Of a DNA stretch of 64,000 nt, positions 1 through 8,524 are shown piece by piece. A model generated the notes under the pieces. It saw nothing but the letters and a program-made list of their open reading frames with translations. It made no database searches and was not told the DNA's origin. Every line of letters starts with the position of its first letter. The stretch's first letter is position 1. This DNA comes from Candidatus Enterococcus ferrettii. Its GTDB lineage: Bacteria > Bacillota > Bacilli > Lactobacillales > Enterococcaceae. The translations under genes were made by a program, and so were the position numbers. The stretch covers positions 1 to 64,000 of the forward strand of contig NZ_JAFREL010000008.1 in NCBI RefSeq assembly GCF_017377655.1. Reading direction: 5' to 3'.

Positions 1-273
1 TCGGACTCGGATAGTGATTCAGATTCAGATAGCGATTCAGACTCGGACAGCGACTCAGAGCCTCAACCGAAAGTGGAGCCTACTCCGAAGAAGATCACGG
101 GTAGGACACCGAAGACATTACCTAAAACAGGAGCTGACGTGAAAGAATCTTCTTATCCCGCAGCTGGTCTAGGCTTGCTTGGTCTTGGATTACTTGGATT
201 GAAGGACAAATTTAAGCGCAAAAAACGGAAGAACAAAGACACGATTGATGAGTTTTTCGATCAAGAAGAGTAG
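1..273 (+). CDS. C-terminal end of Ser-Asp-repeat LPxTG surface protein (5' truncated by window)
   Basis: Frame 1 is open from the first base. About ten Ser-Asp dipeptides (bases 1-60) are followed by a short Pro/Lys-rich linker, an LPKTG sorting signal (118-132), a Gly/Leu-rich hydrophobic segment and a basic Lys/Arg tail, the classic order of a sortase substrate. Proteins of this class (Sdr/Clf type) are covalently anchored to peptidoglycan and use the SD stalk to project a ligand-binding head. The tail after the hydrophobic segment is unusually long (about 25 residues) and ends in acidic residues. The head domain and the start lie outside the window. A sortase gene follows about 110 bases downstream, separated by a strong terminator. 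Confidence 0.93.
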   Translation, partial: SDSDSDSDSDSDSDSDSDSEPQPKVEPTPKKITGRTPKTLPKTGADVKESSYPAAGLGLLGLGLLGLKDKFKRKKRKNKDTIDEFFDQEE

Positions 274-285
274 AAAGCAGTAAGG

Positions 286-345
286 AAACGAACGATCTCT
301 CTAAATAAAAGAATTAATCTTTTTAGACGGATCGTTCGTTTTTTC
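286..345 (+). terminator. Rho-independent terminator after the SD-repeat protein gene
   Basis: A 12-bp perfect inverted repeat (286-297 with 330-341) encloses a 32-base A/T-rich loop and is followed by a T run. It separates the surface-protein gene from the sortase gene. Confidence 0.8.
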
Positions 346-380
346 CACTTTACTCGTTTTTTTTAACAGAAAGGGAAGAT

Positions 381-1082
381 ATGAAGAAAAAAGTCGTGCG
401 GTTTTGTTCTTTTCTACTAATTATTATTGGTCTTTTCCTTCTATTTAATAAACCACTAATCAATTTTTTTATCAGTAATACAGGAGCCGACTATGAGATT
501 AGTCAGTTATCGAAGCAGGACTTAGAAAAGAATAAGCGAAAAGATGAACCTTTTGATTTTGATCAGGTGAAGTCGCTCACTTCTGAAGCGGTGGTGAAGT
601 CGCAGTTGGCTAGACGAAAAATGGAGCTGCCGGTGATCGCTAATATTGCCATTCCTAGTGTGAGGATTCGGCTGCCGATCTTCAAGGGATTATCGAATGA
701 GGCGTTACTCTATGGGGCGGGCACACTTTCGCCTGATCAGGAAATGGGTGAAGGAAACTATGGTTTAGCTAGTCACCGATCCGATCAGCGAGATTTATTG
801 TTTACACCTCTGGAGAAGCTTGATTTAGGGGACCTCATTTATATGACTGACCTTTCCCATGTGTATACATACAAAGCTTTTTATAAGGAAAAGGTGGAGC
901 CAACTCGGATAGAAGTGCTAGAGGTTGTTCCAGAGAAGCAGCTGCTCACATTAATTACTTGTGGGGACTTGTATGCGACGAGTCGATTGGTGGTACAGGC
1001 GGAATTAATCGACGTGAAACCCATGAACAAATTATCCAATGAAGCGGCAGAAGCCTTTCAGCTTCCTGTCCAATCGTATTGA
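381..1082 (+). CDS. Class A-type sortase
   Basis: 233-residue membrane-anchored cysteine transpeptidase that would cleave LPxTG between Thr and Gly and link the protein to the cell wall. An uncleaved N-terminal membrane anchor (about residues 5-31) precedes the sortase barrel. The catalytic set is visible: His132 in ASHRS, Cys194 in TLITCGD and Arg202 in TSRLVV. The TLxTC motif and N-terminal anchor fit class A. Its position directly behind an SD-repeat LPxTG gene suggests it may serve that protein, although it could be the housekeeping SrtA. The ATG is preceded by an A/G-rich ribosome site. The stop is 30 bases before the next start. Confidence 0.93.
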   Translation: MKKKVVRFCSFLLIIIGLFLLFNKPLINFFISNTGADYEISQLSKQDLEKNKRKDEPFDFDQVKSLTSEAVVKSQLARRKMELPVIANIAIPSVRIRLPIFKGLSNEALLYGAGTLSPDQEMGEGNYGLASHRSDQRDLLFTPLEKLDLGDLIYMTDLSHVYTYKAFYKEKVEPTRIEVLEVVPEKQLLTLITCGDLYATSRLVVQAELIDVKPMNKLSNEAAEAFQLPVQSY

Positions 1083-1112
1083 GTGTTCATGTGGAGGAAA
1101 GGAAGTGACTAT

Positions 1113-1811
1113 ATGCGGCTAATCTTGTTATTAACTAAGAATATATTAGTAGAACAACGATTACAGGAACAATTACAGCAGTTGAATTATGAAGTATTGT
1201 GTTCGGTTCAAGTGTTTCAACACTTGAGAAAAGAAGGCCGGGTGATGGTGGACCATCAGGTCGTCATCTTCAGTGAAACCATTAGCAATAAAGAAATTGC
1301 GGAAATTTTGCCTAAATTGGTCTCAAGTAATATCGTCATCTTTCGCAAATTCAGTATGGCGCCCTCTGTAGAAGAACAGGAGCAGCTGAAGGAGTTGGGA
1401 TTGACTGAATGGCTTACGGACAATATCCCACTGGATCAGTTGCGAGAACGGCTGGCGGATAAGATGGAAGAGGTCCAACAGACCGAAGAAGAGCAACGGT
1501 TGTCCGTTTACCAGCACTCAGCGATGACTGAAAAGCTGCGGGAACAGTTCATGAAGACTTTAACGAAAAAAGAGAAGCAGGTGTTTCTCTATTTACAAGA
1601 GGTCAACGGTGAGATTGTGTCTCGGGAGGAATTGTGCGAGTACCTCTGGCAAGAACCGCTGGGTCACTCTCGCATGTCGCAGCTGTCCGTATTAGTAAAA
1701 AAGATTAAGCAAAAGCTGACTGCATCGGGTTTCAGTGATGATCTGTTACGAACGATTTGGGGCAGTGGGTATTGTTTGACACCAGAATTTTCGCTGGAGT
1801 TGGTGGAGTGA
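1113..1811 (+). CDS. Winged-helix regulator with degenerate receiver-like N-terminus
   Basis: 232 residues from the ATG at 1113, chosen over the upstream in-frame GTG at 1083 because a GGAGGAAAGGAAG ribosome site lies just before it. The C-terminal 90 residues have the OmpR/PhoB winged-helix pattern (TKKEKQVFLYL, then VSREELCEYLW, then a recognition helix, ending TIWGSGYCL). The N-terminus resembles a receiver fold (MRLILLLTKN, LNYEVLCSV) but lacks the acidic pocket and phospho-acceptor Asp: the expected aspartate strand reads VVIFSETIS. It is therefore unlikely to be phosphorylated as in a normal two-component pair, and no histidine kinase is nearby. A paralogue lies at 7549-8319 at the other end of the same locus. 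Targets are unknown; the surface genes between the two are the obvious candidates. Confidence 0.8.
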   Translation: MRLILLLTKNILVEQRLQEQLQQLNYEVLCSVQVFQHLRKEGRVMVDHQVVIFSETISNKEIAEILPKLVSSNIVIFRKFSMAPSVEEQEQLKELGLTEWLTDNIPLDQLRERLADKMEEVQQTEEEQRLSVYQHSAMTEKLREQFMKTLTKKEKQVFLYLQEVNGEIVSREELCEYLWQEPLGHSRMSQLSVLVKKIKQKLTASGFSDDLLRTIWGSGYCLTPEFSLELVE

Positions 1812-1937
1812 ATAGCTTGAGAAAAAGGATTGCAAGAATAGCTGTTTAAAGATTAACTAAATTTACAACTACACAAGATAAAACGATCCTTTAACAAATG
1901 TTCCAAAGATAAATCATATACAAGAGGAGGAGAGTAT

Positions 1938-3449
1938 GTGAGTGTAAACACTCAGAATATATACCATCTTAATGTCAATTTTGGTTTAAGAGTTTCTGGC
2001 GTAGAAAAATCGGCAGTTCTGAGACATCAAGTGTTACGTGAACAATACCATAGTCGCATGTTAACGATGCTTTATAATCCAAAACTAGCAAATTATTTTC
2101 AATTAGCGGGTGTAGAACAAACAGAATACGCAAATATGTTTGATTTTTTTCAAGAAAGCTTGTACTTGGAAAAGAATAGGATTGTCACCATTGAAGATGT
2201 TTTTCCTCAGGAGTACTACCAAGCGGTACAACAATCCAATAATATTGATTATCGTATTTATCATAATGAAAATTATATTGCTTATCTGAGAGTATTTCCT
2301 AACCAATCAATTGAATACATCAATTACTTTGATGAGACCCCACGAAAAACTGAACGTCATTTGTATGATTGCCGTGGTTTTCTATCATTGCGTAGAGTAT
2401 TAGATTCAAATAATCAATCCATGGCGGAATTCTATTATTCTCCTGAGGGAAAAATAAAATTAGAGAGATATTTTGATCAAGAGAAAGAGGTCTACTACCA
2501 ATATTATGGAGAAAATCAGACCCATTATTTAAAAGGAGATCAAGCTTTACAGACACTCTTTTTTGAGCTATTTCTAAAGGATGATGACATCGTGGTCTTA
2601 GATGGCAGTAAGAGTTTTGGTGAAGTGTTAGTAAATAGTTCATTTGGTGGGAAAATTATCTCAGTTTTACACAGCAAGCATTATATTGGCTACGACCCCA
2701 AAAACGACCTTAATTCATCGAATAAAACTACTCTTGAGAATTTAGAGAGAATTTATAAAGTGATCACGGCATCAGAATTACAACGCCAGGATGTGATTGA
2801 AAGATTTCACAATCCAGAGCAAGTGGTTACTATCCCGGTAGGTGTTAGAACAGAAGTAGCGAAAAATCAAATAGTTATCAATACAGACGAGCCGATTAAA
2901 ATAGGTGTAGTTGCTCGTTATTCAGTAGAAAAGCGTCTAGATCATGCGATTCGCGCTTTTAGTTTGGTTCATCAAGTTTATCCTAACTCAGAATTGCACT
3001 TGTATGGATTCAGTGATGCTCGAGATAATTTCACAACACAAAGAGAGTTAGTTCAGTTAGCTAAATCCTTAAATGTTTACTCTGCAGTAAAATTTCGTGG
3101 TTATATCACAGATTTAACGAAGGAATACCAACAAATGCACATTAAATTATTGACTAGCTTATATGAAGGATTTTGCTTAGCCATTCTTGAAGCTATTTCT
3201 CGAGGAATCCCAACAGTTGCTTATGATATTAAGTATGGTCCTTCAGACATGATTGATGATGATCGCTCAGGGTATCTTGTTGAAAATGGTAATTACGAAC
3301 AACTGGCAGACCGAATTTTACAACTAATTGATGATCCCAACTGTTACCAAGATTTTTCAAATCAGGCTTATCAAAAAGCAAAAGAGTTTTCCAAAGAAAG
3401 TATATTGGAACTGTGGCAAACAATTTTACCTAAAAAAAGTATTAATTAG
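1938..3449 (+). CDS. GT4 glycosyltransferase, SdgA/SdgB/TagE type (probable SD-repeat or teichoic-acid glycosyltransferase)
   Basis: 503 residues from a GTG start directly after a GAGGAGGAG ribosome site; an overlapping ATG is followed at once by a stop. The C-terminal half is a GT-B family 4 domain: IKIGVVARYSVEKRLDHAI, LHLYGF, and the donor-binding E-x7-E motif in YEGFCLAILEA, followed by GIPTVAYD. The longer N-terminal half fits the extra domain of poly(glycerol-phosphate) glucosyltransferase TagE and of the staphylococcal SD-repeat glycosyltransferases SdgA and SdgB. Because an SD-repeat LPxTG gene lies just upstream, modification of the SD stalk with a sugar is the favoured reading; wall teichoic acid glycosylation is the alternative. 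The Mur ligase/CapA gene follows 8 bases downstream. No transmembrane segment is seen. Confidence 0.85.
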   Translation: MSVNTQNIYHLNVNFGLRVSGVEKSAVLRHQVLREQYHSRMLTMLYNPKLANYFQLAGVEQTEYANMFDFFQESLYLEKNRIVTIEDVFPQEYYQAVQQSNNIDYRIYHNENYIAYLRVFPNQSIEYINYFDETPRKTERHLYDCRGFLSLRRVLDSNNQSMAEFYYSPEGKIKLERYFDQEKEVYYQYYGENQTHYLKGDQALQTLFFELFLKDDDIVVLDGSKSFGEVLVNSSFGGKIISVLHSKHYIGYDPKNDLNSSNKTTLENLERIYKVITASELQRQDVIERFHNPEQVVTIPVGVRTEVAKNQIVINTDEPIKIGVVARYSVEKRLDHAIRAFSLVHQVYPNSELHLYGFSDARDNFTTQRELVQLAKSLNVYSAVKFRGYITDLTKEYQQMHIKLLTSLYEGFCLAILEAISRGIPTVAYDIKYGPSDMIDDDRSGYLVENGNYEQLADRILQLIDDPNCYQDFSNQAYQKAKEFSKESILELWQTILPKKSIN

Positions 3450-3457
3450 CTAGGAGA

Positions 3458-6400
3458 ATGAGAATGGATGTAGGAATAAATCCTAAATTGTTATTAGAGA
3501 CTGTTTTTCCTGGAACATGGATTAATGAAGAAAACTTGGCGGATCGTACAATAAGTCATACTGCGTACACCTTTAATGAATTGCGACCAAAAAATAATTT
3601 GTTCATCGCTATGACTGAAAAAACATTTTTAGCAGGTTCAAAAAATACAGGTGTTTATGGTAGTTGGGGTGATACTCATGCTATCAACCCTAATTACTTG
3701 GATAAAATTTCAATTTTAGTAGTTGAAAGACCCATGCCTAACAATAATATTCCTCAATATTTGGTTAGTAATTCTTATGATTTCTTGGTAGCGTTAGCCC
3801 GCTATAATCGACCGAATTACCAGGGGAAAATTGTTTCCATTACTGGAACTGTAGGAAAAACTATGACCTGCGAACTGCTTAGTTTAGTATTAAAAGATCG
3901 CAGCTCAGTACTAGTGGCTAATGGGAATTTCAATAGTCGAACAGCTATTCGATCTATGCTAGCTAGTCTGCTTCCTAACACAAGTTATGACTATACAATT
4001 CTAGAAACAGCTGTTGCTTCTTTATGGTTTGGAGAAGCAGGTGTTGCACCTGAAGCTAAAAGTGATTACGCAATCTTAACACAGTTTGGGCGTGGGCAAA
4101 AAGAAACCTCTGTCACGGATACCATACGTTTCAAAAGCAATATCACGAAACACATGAGTGATGGTGGAAAAGTTATTCTAAACCAAGATGTTGAAGAATT
4201 TACTACAGCTTTTGAGACTATCGAAAAGAATAATCCAGCTATTTATACCTATAGTCAAACGAGTCAAGAGGCATATTGTTACTTGGAGTCTGTGAGTACT
4301 GAAAAAAATTTAAGCACTTTAACTGTCAATATAAATCAAGAAACATTTTCGTTTGAGTTGAAGTCAACAGAGTTATTAGATAAGGGATTTATGAGCAATT
4401 TGTTAGCAGTGATAACTTTTTTATATCTAGAGGCTTTTGATTTAAATGAGTTCTATACGACATTCCAGCAATTTACAAATCGGCCACATTTATTGGAAAA
4501 AAATGACATATTGCTTGAGCAAACACCAGTAACAGTCATTGATGATACTTACAATGCTGAAGAGCTTTCTATCAGAAATGCGATTGAATTTGTTAATGGA
4601 GTAGCAGGACAATACTCAGAAAAAAAAATCGCTATTATCGGAAAAATCATTTCCATTGGTAAACAACGAAACGTTGTATATAAAAAGATTGCAGAAGCGT
4701 TTGCTAAAAGCGATTTTGATCAGGTGATTACCTTTGATGACGAGGTAGATATTCTGCAAGCTTCTCTGCCAAATACGATGCGTGGTGGTCACTTCACTGA
4801 CTTACAAAAGCTGAGAGCGCGACTCATTCAGTTAAGTGAAAAGGATAGTTTGATCCTTTTGAAAGGATCTGTACGTGGGACCCGAATGCGGAAGATTCTT
4901 CCGTTGATTGAAGGCAAGCTGACGTTGGCTGAAGTACCTCAGCCAGAATATGGTCTGGTAACGTCTAAAAATAGTTTGCTATTTTCGAAACAGAATCGGA
5001 AAGTTCCTTATGGTATCTCTAATATATTAATTATTCATGAAGTACTGTATCGATTATCTGAGAACCTTATTCAATTAGACGATCTAGTAACGTACAAAAA
5101 GAATATGTTGGAGCTTAAATCTGTGCGTTCTACGCAACCTTATGAATCAGAAGTTCGCTATATGAAAGATGTACTGTCACAAGCTGTATCAATTAATGCC
5201 CCTGACGCTATTTTAGCCTTATCGGGTTTTCTTTTCGGCAACAATACAGAAGCGTTAAAGAGCCTCAAAAACAAAGCTGAATTTTATGGCATTGATCCTC
5301 AAAGTGTTTTGAATGTGACTGGAAGAAGTACCAAAGGCCATACACAACAAACCACTCTTAGTAATATTGCTAAAGCTGCTGAACTTTTTCTGGATTTGCC
5401 AAAAAGTGTTCTCAAGCTTTTAGTTAATAGAAATTGGATTGTTCGAGATAAGCAATTTAGAGCTTTCAATCCATACGATCAACGATTGGAAAATACAGCC
5501 ACAATCTTATGGGGAATCCATAAAGAATTAGGGATTGTGATTAACTATTCTGGAAGAAAACCTGTAATTGCAGTAGGAGTGAATGATCAAAACGTTCTAA
5601 GTCATTTACAAATGCTTGAATATTTGGCTGCGTTTGGTACAATGCCTGAATTTTTTGTAAAGGAAGTTCCTTTACAATCACCTAATGTCAATTTATTAGG
5701 AGATGTCTACTTTGGTGAATGGTATACCGAAAAACGCAAAAAACAAGGTAGAAAGGATGCTTTACAAGACTTCGGCTATGGTTATTCCTTTGATAAAATG
5801 GCACCTATGCTTTCGGCAGATGACTTTACTATTGCGAATTATGAAGGTGTTTTTGCAAAGTATCCTAAAAAACAAAGTCCTTTGGCGGCGACTAAACCCT
5901 TTATTTTGAGTGGTGATCCCAAGAAAACGATCAAGGAATTAAAACGTAGAAATGTAAATTTAGTAACTCTAGCCACCAATCATTTATTTGATTATGGTCA
6001 GGACAGTATAGAATACACTAAGCAACAATTCGAGAAAGCAGACATTCTAACCTTAGGAGCTGGTACGAATCAAAAAGAAGCGCAAGAAATTATTGAACTG
6101 AATTTTGAAGGAAAGAAAGTAGCCTTGTTCAATGCGTATTGGTACCGCGATCATAATGATAAAAAATTTAACCCGTACTCAGTAGGTAATCAACCTGGTG
6201 TTGCTGCGTTAGCTGAGGTAATGAAAACAGGTATGAGGCGCTACAAACTAGAAAAGCCAGATACAAAAATTATTTTGGTTTGTCATTGGGGGGTAGATTT
6301 TAATCCTATTCATTCTTTACAGGAAGAATTAGCTGAAGAATTTATTGAAGCGGGAGCCGATCTGATTGTTGGACATGGACCTCACTTTGTTCAACCCATG

Positions 6401-6709
6401 AAGAACTGCAATGGAAAAAAAGTAATTTACAGCGTCGGCAATGGGGTGTTCAATTCAGATGGTGAATTTATCCAACGAAAAATACCACCCTACGGATTAT
6501 TCTTACGATTCAACTTGCAAAGTAATCAAATGAAAGTCTATCCAGTTTTTGCTAATAACAAGCAATCTTTTTGGCAGCCATTCTTTTTAAATGATGAGAT
6601 TTATGTGGAAGAATTTAAGCAGTTAGACTTAGGAATTTTGGATAATGGTGAGTTTTTACAGGATGAAAATGGGTATTACTATGTTGAAATAGCTATTTTC
6701 GAAGACTGA
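3458..6709 (+). CDS. Mur ligase - S11-like - CapA three-part fusion protein
   Basis: 1083 residues in one uninterrupted frame. Residues about 1-480 are a Mur ligase: P-loop ITGTVGKT near 129-135 and the MurF-like motif IDDTYNA near 360-366. Residues about 500-740 resemble a D-Ala-D-Ala carboxypeptidase (S11) fold: SINAPDAILAL matches the SxN segment and VTGRSTKGHTQQTT the glycine loop, but the SxxK lysine and a KTG box are not evident, so it may be a non-catalytic binding domain. Residues about 746-1030 are a CapA/PgsA-type metallophosphatase: LLGDVYFGEW, ANYEGVF, ATNHLFDYGQ near 840, VCHWGVD and VGHGPHF near 972. CapB (a Mur ligase relative) and CapA act in poly-gamma-glutamate synthesis, so this fusion could add amino acids to a surface polymer. 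It has no signal peptide. The acetyltransferase follows 5 bases later. Confidence 0.85.
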   Translation: MRMDVGINPKLLLETVFPGTWINEENLADRTISHTAYTFNELRPKNNLFIAMTEKTFLAGSKNTGVYGSWGDTHAINPNYLDKISILVVERPMPNNNIPQYLVSNSYDFLVALARYNRPNYQGKIVSITGTVGKTMTCELLSLVLKDRSSVLVANGNFNSRTAIRSMLASLLPNTSYDYTILETAVASLWFGEAGVAPEAKSDYAILTQFGRGQKETSVTDTIRFKSNITKHMSDGGKVILNQDVEEFTTAFETIEKNNPAIYTYSQTSQEAYCYLESVSTEKNLSTLTVNINQETFSFELKSTELLDKGFMSNLLAVITFLYLEAFDLNEFYTTFQQFTNRPHLLEKNDILLEQTPVTVIDDTYNAEELSIRNAIEFVNGVAGQYSEKKIAIIGKIISIGKQRNVVYKKIAEAFAKSDFDQVITFDDEVDILQASLPNTMRGGHFTDLQKLRARLIQLSEKDSLILLKGSVRGTRMRKILPLIEGKLTLAEVPQPEYGLVTSKNSLLFSKQNRKVPYGISNILIIHEVLYRLSENLIQLDDLVTYKKNMLELKSVRSTQPYESEVRYMKDVLSQAVSINAPDAILALSGFLFGNNTEALKSLKNKAEFYGIDPQSVLNVTGRSTKGHTQQTTLSNIAKAAELFLDLPKSVLKLLVNRNWIVRDKQFRAFNPYDQRLENTATILWGIHKELGIVINYSGRKPVIAVGVNDQNVLSHLQMLEYLAAFGTMPEFFVKEVPLQSPNVNLLGDVYFGEWYTEKRKKQGRKDALQDFGYGYSFDKMAPMLSADDFTIANYEGVFAKYPKKQSPLAATKPFILSGDPKKTIKELKRRNVNLVTLATNHLFDYGQDSIEYTKQQFEKADILTLGAGTNQKEAQEIIELNFEGKKVALFNAYWYRDHNDKKFNPYSVGNQPGVAALAEVMKTGMRRYKLEKPDTKIILVCHWGVDFNPIHSLQEELAEEFIEAGADLIVGHGPHFVQPMKNCNGKKVIYSVGNGVFNSDGEFIQRKIPPYGLFLRFNLQSNQMKVYPVFANNKQSFWQPFFLNDEIYVEEFKQLDLGILDNGEFLQDENGYYYVEIAIFED

Positions 6710-6714
6710 TAGGG

Positions 6715-7509
6715 ATGGAAATGAACAATAAAAAGCGAATTCATCGGATGATTTTTTCAGAAGAGTTAGACAGACTTCTTATCGAACAGAATATTTTTAC
6801 TAAGCTTACTACACGAGAAAATCGTTTTGTTATTGGAAGAGATACGATCTTCTTTTCTAGTGACGTTAAGATTGAACCCTATACTACCTTTGCTTATGGA
6901 ACGCATTTATTTTCGATGGGAGCATTTAGTTATAGTCGGAGTAATTTACCTGTAGATACAATTATTGGAAGGTACTCTTCGATAGCACCAGGAGTTAAAC
7001 GAATGGGCCCCAACCACCCCCTAGATCGTTTTACAACTTCCTTTGTAACCTATGAAGATCACAATATTGCATTAAACACCTACAAAAAGAGTAAACAAAA
7101 TCAATTTAAAACTTTTCCCAATCTTTTGAAAAGTCGACCAATAATCATTGGGAACGATGTTTGGATAGGAGAGAATACCACGTTTAGTTCAAAGGGTATT
7201 ACTGTTCATGATGGAGCAGTTATTGCGGCAAACTCAGTTGTGACCAAAGATATACCACCATACGCAATAGTAGGTGGATCACCTGCGAAAATTCTGAAGT
7301 TTCGTTTTCCCGTTAACTGTATTCATAAATTAATTGAACTTAAATGGTGGCAATATGACTTTGGAGAATTTTCTACTATTAATGGAGATGAAAAAATCGA
7401 GACTTTCATCGAGAAAATGGAAGAGTTGATTCATTACCAACAGATTGCAACATTTATACCAAACGTAACCACTGCTCAGAAATTGTTAACGGGTGCTGCT
7501 AAGAATTAA
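6715..7509 (+). CDS. CatB-like hexapeptide-repeat O-acetyltransferase
   Basis: 264 residues. A left-handed beta-helix is indicated by isoleucine-rich hexapeptides, and the C-terminal block reads IIIGNDVWIGENTTF, GAVIAANSVVTKDIPPYAIVGG, SPAKI, the signature of xenobiotic/maltose/serine-type acetyltransferases that use acetyl-CoA. The insert GPNHPLDRFTTS carries the likely catalytic histidine. The gene starts 5 bases after the fusion gene, so the two are almost certainly co-transcribed with the glycosyltransferase, and acetylation of the same glycan or polymer is the simplest inference. Start is ATG 6715; ATG 6721 two codons later is also possible. Confidence 0.87.
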   Translation: MEMNNKKRIHRMIFSEELDRLLIEQNIFTKLTTRENRFVIGRDTIFFSSDVKIEPYTTFAYGTHLFSMGAFSYSRSNLPVDTIIGRYSSIAPGVKRMGPNHPLDRFTTSFVTYEDHNIALNTYKKSKQNQFKTFPNLLKSRPIIIGNDVWIGENTTFSSKGITVHDGAVIAANSVVTKDIPPYAIVGGSPAKILKFRFPVNCIHKLIELKWWQYDFGEFSTINGDEKIETFIEKMEELIHYQQIATFIPNVTTAQKLLTGAAKN

Positions 7510-7548
7510 GAACCATGATTGTAATTTAATATTAAGGAGTGTGAGCAC

Positions 7549-8319
7549 TTGAATAAAATACTAATTCTCACCAAAAATATATTAGCTGAGCAGCAGCTTC
7601 AAAAGCGGCTGCAGTTGTTAGATTACGAAGTGTTTTGTACGACGGACGTATATCGAAACCAGAAATCATATTCAATTCTTCAATATTTCCCTATCATTAT
7701 GATAAGTGAAACCATCAGTAATTTGGAAATTGAAAAGTTCCTTTCAGAGATTGATTACGAGGCTAATCTGATTGTTCGCTTAATTGATGAACAATCAAAT
7801 GATGAAGGACAGACTGACTGGCGAGTATCCGGAATAGATGGTGAGCTAGTCAAAAACTCCTCTCTTGATAGTTTGCGTGAAAGACTTGTTATGCTCCAGA
7901 GTGATTATTATGGACAGAAAGTAGAAACGGTTGATCAGGAGTACCCACCTATACAAAAATGGGAGAAGCGAACAATTGAAACCTCTGGCGGCTCTGTTTT
8001 CTTTTCTAAAAAAGAAGAACGATTATTCAAGCTGTTGCTGGAATCTAAAGACAAGCTGCTTTCTCGCCACCAAATCTGCAATATTTTGTGGCCTGAAGGT
8101 GAAACTGACTCTAATCGCAGTCAGTTATCCTGTATAGCTTCAAAGATCAAAGCTAAGTTTAAAGCAGCTGGTTATGAAGGAGAGTCGATCATCACTAAGT
8201 GGGGGCAGGGATATGGACTTGACCCAAAATTTTATCGTTACTTAAGCACTGGAGAAGTACAGACGGATTTTAAAGATGCGAGAAATGATAGTTTTTTGTT
8301 TAATAAGATGTTTGTTTAA
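7549..8319 (+). CDS. Winged-helix regulator, paralogue of the 1113-1811 regulator
   Basis: 256 residues from a TTG start 9 bases after AAGGAG; the upstream GTG at 7541 runs into a stop after three codons. It shares with the first regulator the N-terminal pattern ILTKNILAEQ-LQ-RLQ-LDYEV and the sequence SETISNLEIEKF at the place where a receiver would carry its phospho-acceptor Asp, which is absent. The C-terminal winged helix ends TKWGQGYGLDPKF. It has about 25 extra residues at the C-terminus compared with its paralogue. It closes the surface locus and precedes the metalloprotease gene, behind a terminator. Confidence 0.8.
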   Translation: MNKILILTKNILAEQQLQKRLQLLDYEVFCTTDVYRNQKSYSILQYFPIIMISETISNLEIEKFLSEIDYEANLIVRLIDEQSNDEGQTDWRVSGIDGELVKNSSLDSLRERLVMLQSDYYGQKVETVDQEYPPIQKWEKRTIETSGGSVFFSKKEERLFKLLLESKDKLLSRHQICNILWPEGETDSNRSQLSCIASKIKAKFKAAGYEGESIITKWGQGYGLDPKFYRYLSTGEVQTDFKDARNDSFLFNKMFV

Positions 8320-8334
8320 AGGATGAAGAATTGG

Positions 8335-8384
8335 AACGTCAGATAGCTAAATGGACTATTAAGCCATGCTGTTTGACGTTTTTT
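8335..8384 (+). terminator. Terminator after the second winged-helix regulator
   Basis: Inverted repeat AACGTCA/TGACGTT (8335-8341 with 8374-8380), extended by AGC/GCT, is followed by a run of six T. Confidence 0.65.
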
Positions 8385-8524
8385 AAAGAGTCGTTATCTA
8401 GATTTAAGACTTATTTTTAGGATAGTAGGTAATTGATTACTTCAGAGATACAGATAATTAAGATAAATGCTAGTCATTACTTTTTATTGAAACGTTGTTC
8501 ATATGTGAAAAAAAGGAGGACAAA

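Noticed and set aside
1..60. Short tandem repeat resembling a simple-sequence or CRISPR-like array
   Set aside because: The six-base periodicity codes for Ser-Asp dipeptides in an open frame that leads into an LPxTG signal.
2320..2643. Minus-strand 107-codon ORF within the glycosyltransferase gene
   Set aside because: Shadow of the coding frame: no ribosome site, and low-complexity composition typical of antisense frames.
5703..5909. Plus-strand ORF inside the Mur ligase/CapA gene
   Set aside because: It lies wholly within a conserved domain of the larger gene in another frame and has no ribosome site.
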